From IMG/VR virus record IMGVR_UViG_3300042477_000480, positions 124,001-188,000 of that record: a stretch of 64,000 nucleotides of DNA. One strand, 5' to 3'. Position numbers and translations under genes: made by a program. The notes beneath the pieces were generated by a model. The model saw nothing but the letters and a program-made list of their open reading frames with translations, was not told where the DNA came from and did no database searches. This document shows, piece by piece, positions 21,036 to 32,900 of the stretch. Origin of the DNA: a virus. Each line of letters starts with the position of its first letter. Position 1 is the first letter of the stretch.

Positions 21036-21695
21036 CTACTGCTTTACCCGCAGCGCTGCCGGGCGGCATTGCCCGTTCGCGCAATCAAACGGTGATCGGC
21101 CGCCTGACGAGGATCTCTGGCCAGAGCGCTGTTCCGCTTTTTCGCGTTCAGCCTGCTCTGTCTTGAAGAAATCCCACGTCGTCGGATTCACATTGCCGTT
21201 GATCATGTGGATCTTCCATTTGCCTTTCTCGACATGGCAAATGAGCGTGTAGTAGACCAGATCGGACTCAGGCAATAGCGCGGAGTTACCGCGATACGCC
21301 GTGTAGTCCTCGTCGTCTGCGTTGGCCGGCATGGTCTGTTGCGTTACGACAACAGAACAGCGATGCCCGCCCGGATATGTGCTGGAGGCGTTGCTATCGC
21401 CGCCCCAGCGCAAATCCACCAAACGCACATACACGTCGAAGTCCTCGAACGCCTGCGCCGTCTCGCGACGAAATTCTTCGCGATCAGGGCAGTAGCTCGT
21501 GTGGGTGTCCATGAGTTTTTCGATGTCTTCCGTATTGACCGCTTGGAAGTTGGCTTCCACGACGGCCCGAATTTCAGACATCGCCCACTCCTCGAACGCC
21601 GGGTCGCGAACGTCATGATGGCGCGGGAAGCCATCACGGCCGTACGCGGCGACACACAAGCACAGACCGACAAGACCAAACACCAGACGCTTCAT
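21036..21695 (-). CDS. exported NTF2-like protein
   Basis: The 219-residue protein starts with a signal peptide (about 1-19, VFGLVGLCLCVAAYG). The next part (AVVEANFQAVNTEDIEKLMDTH..., ...FEDFDVYVRLVDLRW) fits the SnoaL/DUF4440 branch of the NTF2-like fold, which binds small ligands or serves as a scaffold. The C-terminal 45 residues are low complexity and basic with two cysteines. GGAGG precedes the ATG. It follows a 56-residue membrane protein and is probably read from the promoter at 21937-21964. Fold assignment moderate, function unknown. Confidence 0.6.
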   Translation of the reverse strand: MKRLVFGLVGLCLCVAAYGRDGFPRHHDVRDPAFEEWAMSEIRAVVEANFQAVNTEDIEKLMDTHTSYCPDREEFRRETAQAFEDFDVYVRLVDLRWGGDSNASSTYPGGHRCSVVVTQQTMPANADDEDYTAYRGNSALLPESDLVYYTLICHVEKGKWKIHMINGNVNPTTWDFFKTEQAEREKAEQRSGQRSSSGGRSPFDCANGQCRPAALRVKQ

Positions 21696-21701
21696 GGTGC
21701 T

Positions 21702-21872
21702 CTACCTCCGTAAGCAGAGATCAGCAAATGCGCCGCCAGCAGCCATGCCAGCGAACGCAAAAATTGATTCTGCGGTTGGGTTACCGATGCTTCTGCCGGC
21801 AAGATAGCCGATGGCTGTTCCGCCGACGGTGCAGAAGACAATCAGTATTTCTCGAACAATCGGGTAAGGCAT
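21702..21872 (-). CDS. 56-residue membrane protein
   Basis: A short frame starts at the ATG at 21872 after TTTTCACGGAGG. It encodes two hydrophobic segments (about 8-27 and 37-52) rich in glycine and alanine, so a small two-pass membrane protein. It is the first gene after promoter copy 6 and ends seven bases before the next start. Unknown function. Confidence 0.62.
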   Translation of the reverse strand: MPYPIVREILIVFCTVGGTAIGYLAGRSIGNPTAESIFAFAGMAAGGAFADLCLRR

Positions 21873-21906
21873 GATACCCTCCGTGAAAACCCGAATGCGT
21901 CAAAAT

Positions 21907-21926
21907 CTGCGAACACATATTCGCAG
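21907..21926 (-). other. 5'-UTR stem-loop behind promoter
   Basis: CTGCGAA and TTCGCAG form a perfect 7-bp stem with a six-base loop, just after the expected transcription start of promoter copy 6. Confidence 0.6.
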
Positions 21927-21936
21927 TGCGCAAAGA

Positions 21937-21964
21937 ATATGCCACGATATTGCGCGTAATTTAG
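21937..21964 (-). promoter_or_regulatory. sigma28-like phage promoter (copy 6)
   Basis: Minus strand reads CTAAAT, 14 bases, TGGCATAT. It lies 18 bases past the stop of the glycosyltransferase gene and heads the operon 21872 to 21036 and probably the tRNA cluster. Confidence 0.76.
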
Positions 21965-21981
21965 CCGTTTTTGCCGGCTAA

Positions 21982-23103
21982 TTACACCGCAATTTTTTCA
22001 GCTTTTTTTCGCCGTTTTTCGGGCAGCGTATACCACCCGCGTTCGTAAAGCTGGGCTATTTTTTGAAACGCCTCGTCGTACAGTTTACCGCAGGCTTCTA
22101 GGCTGTACTTGGCGCGGGCGTCATTGGCGATAGCGGCCCGATCCAGCGTCGTGACTTGCTCCAGCGCGTCGAGCCAGTCGGCCAAGGTCTTGCAGCGAAA
22201 GCCGTTAAAACCGTGCTGCACTGTTTCGGTGAAGGCGCCGTAATCTGTCGCTACGAGAGGCGTGCCGCACAGCAAGCCCTCGACGCCAGACCCGCCAAAT
22301 GGCTCTATGAACTTAGTCGGCATGAGCGAACAAATAGCGTTGCGCATAAACTCGCTGCGCTGTGCGCCCGATATCGGCCCGCGGTATTCGATCTTTGGGT
22401 GCGCCCATGGCGTATGGTCGCCTTGTCCGCACAGCACAATCTTTGGGCTATCTTCCGGAAGGTTTTGCGCGATAGACAGCAGCGCGTCGAGCCCTTTGCA
22501 CGGACTGATGCGCCCGAGAAACGCGTAATACTGCCCTTGCTGGAAACGCGGGCGCCAGTCGTTGATATCAAAATAATTCGGAATGACCCACTCGTAGTGG
22601 TTGCCGTCTGCGTTTGCTTTGCCCGAGTGATAGTGGCGCCACGCGTAACTTTCAAATATCCGAATCGTGCCTTCAACCAGCGTGTTATAGCCGATACCAG
22701 TTTCCACGTGGATATTTGAGGGGAAGTCTTGCAGCAGTCGGGCGTGGGCGTGCCCAAACGGGTGGCAGATAATGTCGCGGGTTTTTACGCGCGCCTTCAT
22801 CGCCGCGACTAGCCGCCGCTCAAACTCTGTGTGGTGTGGTGTCGCGACGGTAGCCAAATTGCTGTAAAAATCTTTCTTGTCGCGCTTGCCGGTCATCGAA
22901 TCAAGCTCTTCCCGCGTGAGCATGACGACCTTCTCAGCGGCTTCGCTTTCGCTGCCCCCGTTAGCGTACTCGACGACGTCGTAGCCGTACATCTGCAGCA
23001 TCTTAGAGAAGCGCAAAGCTTTTCCAGTGAACGCGCAGTGCGAATACTCCTGCGAGTGTACCGTGTGAAAAATACCGACAAGATGCAACGTGGGCTTAGT
23101 CAC
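21982..23103 (-). CDS. GT-B glycosyltransferase (GT4-like)
   Basis: I start the gene at the GTG at 23103 (AAAGGACTGGCC before it); the longer frame overlaps the next gene. The ~373-residue protein has the GT-B C-terminal signature FIEPFGGSGVEGLLCGTPLVATDYGAFTE, where the Glu contacts the nucleotide-sugar, plus a preceding YYAFLGRISPCKGLD. GT4 enzymes transfer a sugar from a nucleotide-sugar to an acceptor. In phages such enzymes modify DNA bases, virion proteins or host surface sugars; the acceptor here is unknown. Basic C-terminal tail (KRRKKAEK). Confidence 0.83.
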   Translation of the reverse strand: MTKPTLHLVGIFHTVHSQEYSHCAFTGKALRFSKMLQMYGYDVVEYANGGSESEAAEKVVMLTREELDSMTGKRDKKDFYSNLATVATPHHTEFERRLVAAMKARVKTRDIICHPFGHAHARLLQDFPSNIHVETGIGYNTLVEGTIRIFESYAWRHYHSGKANADGNHYEWVIPNYFDINDWRPRFQQGQYYAFLGRISPCKGLDALLSIAQNLPEDSPKIVLCGQGDHTPWAHPKIEYRGPISGAQRSEFMRNAICSLMPTKFIEPFGGSGVEGLLCGTPLVATDYGAFTETVQHGFNGFRCKTLADWLDALEQVTTLDRAAIANDARAKYSLEACGKLYDEAFQKIAQLYERGWYTLPEKRRKKAEKIAV

Positions 23104-23125
23104 GGCCAGTCCTTTAGCGAGATAG

Positions 23126-23554
23126 TCAAGCGCAATCAGAGAAGGGCAGCATTTGTTGTGCAGCACAAACCATTTTTTTAGCTGTTGCCCGGCGGCGTAA
23201 CTTCTGCGCAACGTCGGCGAGTTGGTCTGCAAACGCGTCGCACTCGCCGCATGGCACCGGAATATTAAACGTGTACGCGTTGTCCGGACCGAATGTCAGT
23301 TGCACCGCGGGGCCATCAGCGGTCGCCCGTGGACCTGTTTTTTTATTTACCTTTTCTTGCAGATCTTGATTTTCGCGAATAAGCGACTGCAACACGATGA
23401 GCAGGTCCGCGGAACTAAAGTTAGTTGGCAGCGCGCTTACACCCGCCGCGACCAAGTCATAGCAGGTGCCGATAAGCTTTGACGCGAGCCCATATACGGC
23501 AGATGGCATTTGAATTTGCTCAGCTTTTTTGTGGCACTTGTTGGCGCAAGCCAT
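23126..23554 (-). CDS. unknown protein with CGEC motif
   Basis: The 142-residue protein has an N-terminal Cys/His pair (ACANKCHKK), a helical middle (SSADLLIVLQSLIRENQDLQEKVNKK) and a beta-like segment VQLTFGPDNAYTFNIPVPCGEC followed by a basic helix. The cysteines could bind zinc. AGGAG lies before the ATG. Located between glycosyltransferase and thymidine-kinase genes; no family recognised. Confidence 0.58.
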   Translation of the reverse strand: MACANKCHKKAEQIQMPSAVYGLASKLIGTCYDLVAAGVSALPTNFSSADLLIVLQSLIRENQDLQEKVNKKTGPRATADGPAVQLTFGPDNAYTFNIPVPCGECDAFADQLADVAQKLRRRATAKKMVCAAQQMLPFSDCA

Positions 23555-23562
23555 AACAGCTC

Positions 23563-23757
23563 CTAGTAAAGTCTTTGTAGACGCCGACCCTGTGGGCCAG
23601 CAGCTTCGGCGAACACGGCGGGAGAGACTTGCGGACAGCGAAATTCAGTTTCGTAGGCGCAGCGTTTTTTCTTTTCGCGCTGACTCCAGCCTTTGCGGAT
23701 TTCACGCGCGCGCTCTTCTATCTCTTTTGGCGTTGGCGCCGGCACACGAGCAGCCAC
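23563..23757 (-). CDS. small basic phage protein
   Basis: The 64-residue protein starts at a GTG after GGAGACGTTTT. The front half, TPKEIEERAREIRKGWSQREKKKR, matches a short phage motif ('P...EI..RA.EIR.GWS..E...R') that I recall from many genomes. It ends RRLQRLY, much like the upstream gene's RRLFKLY. Role unknown, possibly nucleic-acid binding. Confidence 0.62.
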   Translation of the reverse strand: MAARVPAPTPKEIEERAREIRKGWSQREKKKRCAYETEFRCPQVSPAVFAEAAGPQGRRLQRLY

Positions 23758-23768
23758 AAAACGTCTCC

Positions 23769-24143
23769 TCAGTAAAGTTTGAATAACCGGCGTTGTTTTG
23801 GCACAAGATCTTGCTGCACAAACGGCGGCTTTTTTACCGTAAACGATATTGCCCCGGATGTTGCAGCGGCCTGCCCGCGCGCCATCTCGATTTGCCGTGC
23901 CTGCTCAATTAGCGCTTCTGTTCGTCGTCGCGCTGCTTCACGTTCTTGCTCGCGGCGAGCCCGGGACTCTTTGAGATTGCGTTCCATACGAATTGTGTCC
24001 GCTATAGACCACATGACGAGAACGAGCAACAGCGCGGCAGGGATAATAATCGCCAGCGTGCCGGCAATCTCTGCGCGGTAATCAGCTGAGCTTTCGCCCT
24101 TAGCCGGCTGCGCTGTTGTTTCGATTGGCGTGCTGTTCTGCAT
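23769..24143 (-). CDS. single-pass membrane protein with coiled coil
   Basis: I start at the ATG at 24143, giving 124 residues, though a longer start at 24179 exists. A transmembrane helix at about 26-48 (GTLAIIIPAALLLVLVMWSI) is followed by a long charged helix (MERNLKESRARREQEREAARRR...) that is clearly coiled coil. The start overlaps the end of the thymidine kinase gene by about 43 bases. Unknown role; could be a membrane anchor or spanin-like protein. Confidence 0.6.
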   Translation of the reverse strand: MQNSTPIETTAQPAKGESSADYRAEIAGTLAIIIPAALLLVLVMWSIADTIRMERNLKESRARREQEREAARRRTEALIEQARQIEMARGQAAATSGAISFTVKKPPFVQQDLVPKQRRLFKLY

Positions 24144-24708
24144 AACAAGCAGCGCATGTTGGGAGATACTTTTCTTCACAACCCAGTTCGGCTGACGGAC
24201 CTTCTAGCGTGGCCCGGCCGTTGAGAAGTTTAAGATTGAACACAGCTTTGCGCAAGCAAAACGTGCAAATTGTTTTTATCTCTTCAATCGTGTCGGCTAG
24301 CTCAAGTAACCGCTGGGCCGCCGGAAATAACCTAGTGCGAAAATCAGTTCGTAGCCCGTAACAAATAACGGGGATGCCAGTAGGGCTATTTGGCGCGACG
24401 GCAGAATGGGCAATATGGTGCAGCTGTTCTACGGCTTCAGGCGTTAAGAACTGCGCCTCGTCGACGAGGACGCAGGCTATGGCGTCAAGCGCCGGTATCA
24501 CCATGCGGCCGGCTGGCGGGGCCAGCACGTCGGCCTGCATTTCTAGACCAGCCCGGGTTTTGATAACATCGCGCCCGAACCGCGTGTCAAACTCCGGCTT
24601 GACAAGTAAAACTTCTTTGCCTTGTTGCCGGTAGTTGTGCGCGACGGCCAAGAGATTCAGAGTCTTGGCGCTACCGACCGTGCCATGCCGAAAGTAAAGC
24701 TTAGCCAT
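24100..24708 (-). CDS. tdk: thymidine kinase (type II)
   Basis: The 202-residue enzyme phosphorylates thymidine to dTMP with ATP. P-loop HGTVGSAKT at 8-16, the DEAQF segment at 83-87 (catalytic Glu84), and the zinc pairs CTFC and CAAC typical of the lasso region of type II kinases are all present. Length is normal for the family. With the thymidylate kinase at 48311-48934 it gives the phage a salvage route from thymidine to dTDP. The 3' end overlaps the following membrane-protein gene. Confidence 0.93.
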   Translation of the reverse strand: MAKLYFRHGTVGSAKTLNLLAVAHNYRQQGKEVLLVKPEFDTRFGRDVIKTRAGLEMQADVLAPPAGRMVIPALDAIACVLVDEAQFLTPEAVEQLHHIAHSAVAPNSPTGIPVICYGLRTDFRTRLFPAAQRLLELADTIEEIKTICTFCLRKAVFNLKLLNGRATLEGPSAELGCEEKYLPTCAACYAEQHANRNNSAAG

Positions 24709-24713
24709 GTGCG

Positions 24714-25259
24714 TTATTCAAGTTCAAACGTTCCATCTTCGTTAATAGTGACTTTACCAACGTTTGTTGACGCGCAATTACTTTGCGCGCCGGGATTAAT
24801 AGTTTTTGTTTTTTTTGTGTCTTCATTTGGCACGTCATAACACTCAACGATAACTTTTGCTGGGCCGCTGCCGCCGGCCGGTATGTACCACCCGGCAGCC
24901 AGATCGATCTCAACACTGCCGCTCCATCTTTCTGCGTCAAGTGCTGCTTTAAAATAAATAAGTACGTATTCGCTCGCCGATGCCGATGTGTTGTCGCCAC
25001 TCCACAAGATATACGCCACAGTACTGCCGTCACCGCATGACCAACCAACTTTTGTGCCCAAAAAAGTAGTGCCGGTATCCAAGTCGCGCGATGAGCTTTC
25101 TGACCAGTCGTAAGTTATTTTTAGCACGGTGCAATCATTACAGCAGCATCCCTCGTACTCATTTGACGGCGAAAGCCAGTCCGCTTCCACAATGGAGCCA
25201 GACTCGCTGCTGCCCCATACTACGCGCAGCTTGCCGTTAATCAAAGTCAACTTTGCCAT
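24714..25259 (-). CDS. putative tail-fibre-associated protein
   Basis: The 181-residue protein has a Cys cluster (EGCCCNDC) and beta-rich sequence (DLDTGTTFLGTKVGWSCGDG, VEIDLAAGWYIPAGG). It is the last gene of the fibre locus, ending six bases before the thymidine kinase start, and its composition (Ser, Thr, Gly, aromatic) suits an extracellular structural protein. The 'DLDTGT.FLG..VG' phrase seems familiar from phage structural proteins, but I cannot name a family. Confidence 0.55.
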   Translation of the reverse strand: MAKLTLINGKLRVVWGSSESGSIVEADWLSPSNEYEGCCCNDCTVLKITYDWSESSSRDLDTGTTFLGTKVGWSCGDGSTVAYILWSGDNTSASASEYVLIYFKAALDAERWSGSVEIDLAAGWYIPAGGSGPAKVIVECYDVPNEDTKKTKTINPGAQSNCASTNVGKVTINEDGTFELE

Positions 25260-25263
25260 AGCA

Positions 25264-26394
25264 TCAAGACGCCGGGTCGACGGATTTCACGCCAAAACTA
25301 GCCGCGTTGAAATCAGTGATGGTCCAATTAGCCCCTGTTGCTGGGTTGACTTTTATGATTTGAGAATTGGGTCCGGCGTAGTTCGTATCTGTCAGCGTTA
25401 TTTTTGAGCCCAGCTCATACGTTGTTGTACCGTTGTAGTAAAGACATTTGTAGGCAGAGTCAAGGCTGACTTTTCGCGCAAATGAGTCGAGCCGGATCGC
25501 CGCGATGACGGCCGTGGCAGGATTAACAGGCGTTACATTTTGCGTGTTGTACGTAATGCTTTTGTTGAATTGCGCAGTCGTTACGCTAGTTAGGTCGCCG
25601 TTGTTGTCGCCCAACAGCGTGTTGCCGTCGTAAGTTGGCGGCGTGTTATAACCACCGTAATAAAATTCACGCCAGCCATCAGAATAGCTTGCCCCAGACT
25701 GCAATTGAACTTTGTGCACTTGCGTGTTCGTACCTAAATAGCTCGTGGGCGCAGGCGCGATGTTATCACTAACGTACAAATCGTCGAAGCCCATTAAGTT
25801 GCAGCTACTACCGGTGATATCAAAGCCGGCTATAGACCCCAATGTTGTCGGCAAATTTGTTATTTGGCTGCTTGAGCTATTAGACAGCGCTGACCCGTTC
25901 ACGCGCATGGCAACTGTATTTGGGGAAGTTCCAAGATTAAATTCAAACTCTAAAAAGAGCCAGCCGCCACCATAATACGAACAACTATTTGCGTTGTAAG
26001 AATATGCGCTGTCAGTAAACGTATAGTTTGTCACCGTCGTATTAGACTGCCGCACGACAAAACGCAACTGATTAGCTGCCACGCTTGCCATGTTGATGGT
26101 TAAATTGTTCGTCAGCGAGCTGTTAAAAACGCTTAAAAATGGTAACCCAGTTGCACCCGCAGCGGCGTCTGTGTACGGATTGTACGCCGCAAAGCCAATG
26201 TATACCTTTTTGGCGCTGTGAGTACCAAAATTGCGCAACGAAATCACACCGGGTGGCGTCGCTGCATCAATGCGCAAAGATTTTTCGCCGGTTCGCGCGC
26301 CGATGTAAAAATTGGAATCAATCTCAGCGTTCGTGCCTGACCAGTATGCGGACGCAAGCGGGTTTTCAAAACCATCAAAAAAGATAACAGCCAT
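25264..26394 (-). CDS. tail fibre protein, jelly-roll (LamG-like)
   Basis: The 376-residue protein begins FFDGFENPLASAYW and contains GFDDLYVSDN..., a pattern of concanavalin/LamG-like jelly-roll domains in phage fibres. The C-terminal third (VHKVQLQSGASYSDGW..., ATAVIAAIRLDSFARKVSLDS) is common to such proteins. It would bind carbohydrate on the cell surface. It starts four bases from the next gene and is part of the fibre operon. Confidence 0.68.
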   Translation of the reverse strand: MAVIFFDGFENPLASAYWSGTNAEIDSNFYIGARTGEKSLRIDAATPPGVISLRNFGTHSAKKVYIGFAAYNPYTDAAAGATGLPFLSVFNSSLTNNLTINMASVAANQLRFVVRQSNTTVTNYTFTDSAYSYNANSCSYYGGGWLFLEFEFNLGTSPNTVAMRVNGSALSNSSSSQITNLPTTLGSIAGFDITGSSCNLMGFDDLYVSDNIAPAPTSYLGTNTQVHKVQLQSGASYSDGWREFYYGGYNTPPTYDGNTLLGDNNGDLTSVTTAQFNKSITYNTQNVTPVNPATAVIAAIRLDSFARKVSLDSAYKCLYYNGTTTYELGSKITLTDTNYAGPNSQIIKVNPATGANWTITDFNAASFGVKSVDPAS

Positions 26395-26402
26395 AGCTTG
26401 TC

Positions 26403-26603
26403 CTAGTATGTAAGCACGTCAACTGTTAGTTGCGTAAGGTTGATTTCTGGAGCCTCTGGCGCGTGTGTAAGCACGGCAACTGTTAGTTGCGTAAGGTTGA
26501 TTTCTGGAGCCTCTGGCGCGTGTGTAAGCACGTCAACTGTTAGTTGCGTTAAAAGCAATTCGTAGATGCGTCTGGGTATTCTGTGCCCGATATGTCCGCG
26601 CAT
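26403..26603 (-). CDS. small tail protein built from a 19-residue repeat
   Basis: The 66-residue protein consists of a short start and two and a half copies of LTQLTVDVLTHAPEAPEIN. Short 'LTQ..VEVL' repeats occur in phage tail-tip or fibre-linked proteins. At DNA level the copies are almost identical (57-bp period), so the repeat number may vary between isolates. Confidence 0.6.
   Translation of the reverse strand: MRGHIGHRIPRRIYELLLTQLTVDVLTHAPEAPEINLTQLTVAVLTHAPEAPEINLTQLTVDVLTY
26410..26549. repeat. 57-bp tandem repeat
   Basis: Copies begin at 26410, 26467 and 26524 (the last one partial). The first two differ at one position (CACGTCAAC versus CACGGCAAC). The repeat is inside the 66-residue gene. 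Confidence 0.85.
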
Positions 26604-26605
26604 GA

Positions 26606-29536
<2,931 letters not shown>

Positions 29537-29561
29537 CTACTCTGCCCTATAAAATAGCATA

Positions 29562-29816
29562 TCAGCGGCTAAACAGCTCATCTTCATTTAGACGGTCGAA
29601 AAGACGAAATAACCGAGAATGGCGCCAGCTCCGAATGACCGTTCTATTCGCACGCCCACCCAAATTGCGCCTACGATAACGAATCGGGCGGCGAGAATAA
29701 AGTCGCATGGGTTGTGTGAGGCCCCAGCGCTTTCGGAAAGCTAGCGCCGCGTACCAGCGCTGCACAAACCAGCCCAAAACTACGCCGGTACATAATGCCA
29801 GAAAAACAGCAATCAT
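29562..29816 (-). CDS. small basic membrane protein
   Basis: The 84-residue protein has an N-terminal transmembrane helix (about 2-20) and a very basic tail (RRPIRYRRRNLGGRANRTVIRSWRHSR broken here at 20). Its ATG overlaps the stop of the small gene before it (ATGA). Two such small membrane genes sit between two giant fibre genes, a position where lysis genes may occur, but there is no direct evidence. Confidence 0.58.
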   Translation of the reverse strand: MIAVFLALCTGVVLGWFVQRWYAALAFRKRWGLTQPMRLYSRRPIRYRRRNLGGRANRTVIRSWRHSRLFRLFDRLNEDELFSR

Positions 29817-29956
29817 TTTGATACCCAGTACATACCTACGTTACTTAGCGCGTATCCAAAAAACGCTACGCTCACACCGTAATTGCACTTATAGCACTGC
29901 TCTGCGGAAATGTACAGGTAGATTCCTGAGACGAGAAGCAACAAGCTGCCGCTCAT
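29813..29956 (-). CDS. 47-residue membrane protein
   Basis: Starts at the ATG at 29956, which overlaps the fibre gene's stop (ATGA), and ends overlapping the next start in the same way. It encodes two hydrophobic segments around a CYKC pair. The double overlap supports it as a real, coupled gene. Unknown function. Confidence 0.58.
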   Translation of the reverse strand: MSGSLLLLVSGIYLYISAEQCYKCNYGVSVAFFGYALSNVGMYWVSK

Positions 29957-32900
29957 ATTGTTCTACCTATAGCTGCTTGAAACGTTTGCATTGCTGTGTA
30001 ATACGCCGAGACTTCTGCAGCCGTCAAAGCCGTGCCGAAAGAATAGCCGCCGAGTCGGCCATTGTGAAAAAGCGTCACACCGTTGCCGCCGTAAATAAGC
30101 CGCGCAAAAATGGCGATAGGTTCTGGCGAAAATGGATTAGCTTCGATAGTAGAGGTATTCGGCGTGCCGGCGGTCGTGTTGCGATAGGCCACGATATTGC
30201 TGCGCGAGGAACGCACAAATGTTAGCATTTCTGGCGCGGACCCGGCTGGCGCATTTGCAGTAGTACTAAAAGTGCTGTTTAAATACCCAGCGCGACCTAT
30301 AGCTTCAATATTTACACTGTTTTGCGCGGACAAGCCAAAGTACGAGCCCTGTTGTGTGCTTTCTTCCAGCACGACAGCCATACCGTGAAGACTGTTCGCC
30401 GGCGTAATCATGTTGCCGCGTAAACCAGTATCTAAATACGGCCCCGTATTTGTACCGCTGGTTCCACGTAAGCCCGTGCTTTCAGTGTAGTTTGCGGCCA
30501 CAAAAGCGGAACCGCCGTAATTTAAATTGATGTCAATAGAGTTGCCGTACAGTACGCCGTCGCCGGGGTGCGTGTAAAGCGGCGTTCGGCATGCAATTAG
30601 ACCACCGCCGCAAAACAAATTAAGCCGATAAAACTTATTTCGAATGCCGGCGCTGTCTATTGCCTTGCAAAAATTAGATACGGCGGTCAGCGTCGCGGCA
30701 CTCGCGTCGCCGCCTGCGTGCACGACGCGTGCATACCAATTTTGCGCTTCTGGATGCGCGGACGCGTAAGCTGAGTTGCTATCATTGCGGCCTAATTGCA
30801 ATTGAAAGTTTTGCATGAGCCGGTTATATGCCGCCACTTCTGCTGCTGTTAAACCCAGACCCGCAGAGTATGCGCCCATCGGATACGGGAACGCGCCGCC
30901 GGTATTAGCGCCGTTAGACCCGCCGACAACAGCCATCAAATACGGCGAAACATAGTTGGCTGTGGTCGTAGCGTTTGTGCCAGAAGATGCCCCGTCAACA
31001 TACGCTGTTAGACTTGTAGCAGAAGTTCTGGAAGCAACCACAAAGTGCGCCCCGAGCGGCACGTTTGTGACAGAAGCTAGATTTGTACCACTGATTGCGA
31101 CGTTTAAATTAAATCCAGATGTCGTAGGTGCTTCGACTGACATACGAACTTGCTGGGAGTTTACCGTTTGTTCCGTGCCCGCAATTAAGCCGCCAATTGC
31201 GTATGCGGCACTAGACGGCGTTGTATTTACGCGAAAGAAAGATGCAAAGTGCGCATTTAACAGCGTAGGCAACTCATTGTAAAAAAAGCCTGTGTAAACC
31301 GTACGTGTGTTGCTCGCGCTAGAACCTGTTAGTCCAGTTGTGGTCAGCGCGCCAGACTCGACGTACTCGTTTGGGCTATTGTAAAACCCACTACCAACAA
31401 GTGATGCGCCGCTGGAGTAACTAGCTGTTCTGTCGTACGCGCCGCCGAAATTGCGATCTAGAGGAACAGGCCCGCAATACAGCGGCGTTAAGCACGCGGC
31501 AAGGTTATTACCGCAGAACAAATTCAGCCGATAAAACTTGCTGCGCAAACCCGCGGCGTTGACGCGGCGGCAAAATTCTGTAACGCAATCTGCCGTGTAC
31601 TGGGAGATCGCGCCGGAGTTATAGTACGCGCGATCAATCCAATCTTGGACTTCTGGATGCGAAGACGTTGGTCGTGTCGCTCCCACGCCCCATTTATCGT
31701 TTAGATATTTGAAGACACGCATTAACTCAGTTGTCGTCAGCGCGCGATCATAGATAATGCACTCGGCGATATCGCCAGTGAACACGCGAGACGGCACACC
31801 CGAACCAGTACGCCCGCCAACCTGCACGCGTGTGTGCGAACCTAACGCCACGCCTGTGCCAGTAAAATATTCTTCGAGCCCACCGTCGCGATAAATATAC
31901 GAGTTTTTCGTGTTTGCTTGCGTATAAACCGCCGCTACAGTCGTGAATACAGCGACGTGATTTGTGGTCGCGGTATTTGAAGAGGTCGTGGTATTCCCAC
32001 CCGGGCCGTCAGCGATATATTGCGCGGCGTTAGAGTAAATACCCGGACCGCCTTCGCCGCCGGTCGAGTTACCGGTCGTGAGCACGCCGGCCACTGTTGA
32101 GATAGTCCCGCGATCGCGGCACGCAACAATAACTGTGGCGGGCGCCGTGGTTGTTCTGTCGGCTGCTGACAATAAAGAGTCACCGCCGTCAAATGAAAGA
32201 ACCGGCTTGCCGTTTTGGCGATTTAACACATAGGTCGGGCAGACGGAACTACCGCCGGCGTTAATTACGTGCTGATTCGCGCCGCTTTTATCCGCCCAGT
32301 ACGCGACTGTTTGCCCGCTAGCTGTTACGGCAGTTGTTCCAGCGCTGTCTTGCTTTAACGAAGAAATATCACTCGCATCTACCCAAAACGAACAGTTACT
32401 GATATCAGTAGGCGCTGTAATAGGCGCTACGGTCGTGGGCAGCGGGATGCCCCACTTGCGCGCCAAGTAGTCTTCGATATCTGTGACGGTTTTAGCCGGC
32501 AACGTGTCATTGAAAACCAAGATCTCAGCGACGTGCCCGGTGAAAAAATTTGAGTAATACCCGCCAGAGATTACGCCGTTTCGCGCGCCGACACACTGCC
32601 CCTGCTGAGAACCGTCCAGCAGGCCACCGGCGCCAGACAATACAGTTGCGCGATTCGCCGCGGCTTTTAAGTTAAACGTGAAAAAATTCGTAACGGTAAA
32701 CGTCGTGTCGTCGTATGTCACGCGCATAATAGCCGCGTTGTTTAAACCAGCGCCCGGCACAGAATTGTTAACCGCGCCTGAACTGGTTGCGCGTTTGAAA
32801 TAAGAAAAATTACCTGCTGGCGTATAGCCAAACTCGACAGTCGGCACCCACGATATGCTACCAGTCGCCATCGGGTAGTAATCAAAGAAGATGGATGTCG

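Noticed and set aside
23563-24143. Shared C-terminal RRLxxLY in two adjacent small proteins as a functional tag
   Set aside because: Only two examples, partly forced by the similar CTTTACT-GGAG DNA that provides the next ribosome site.
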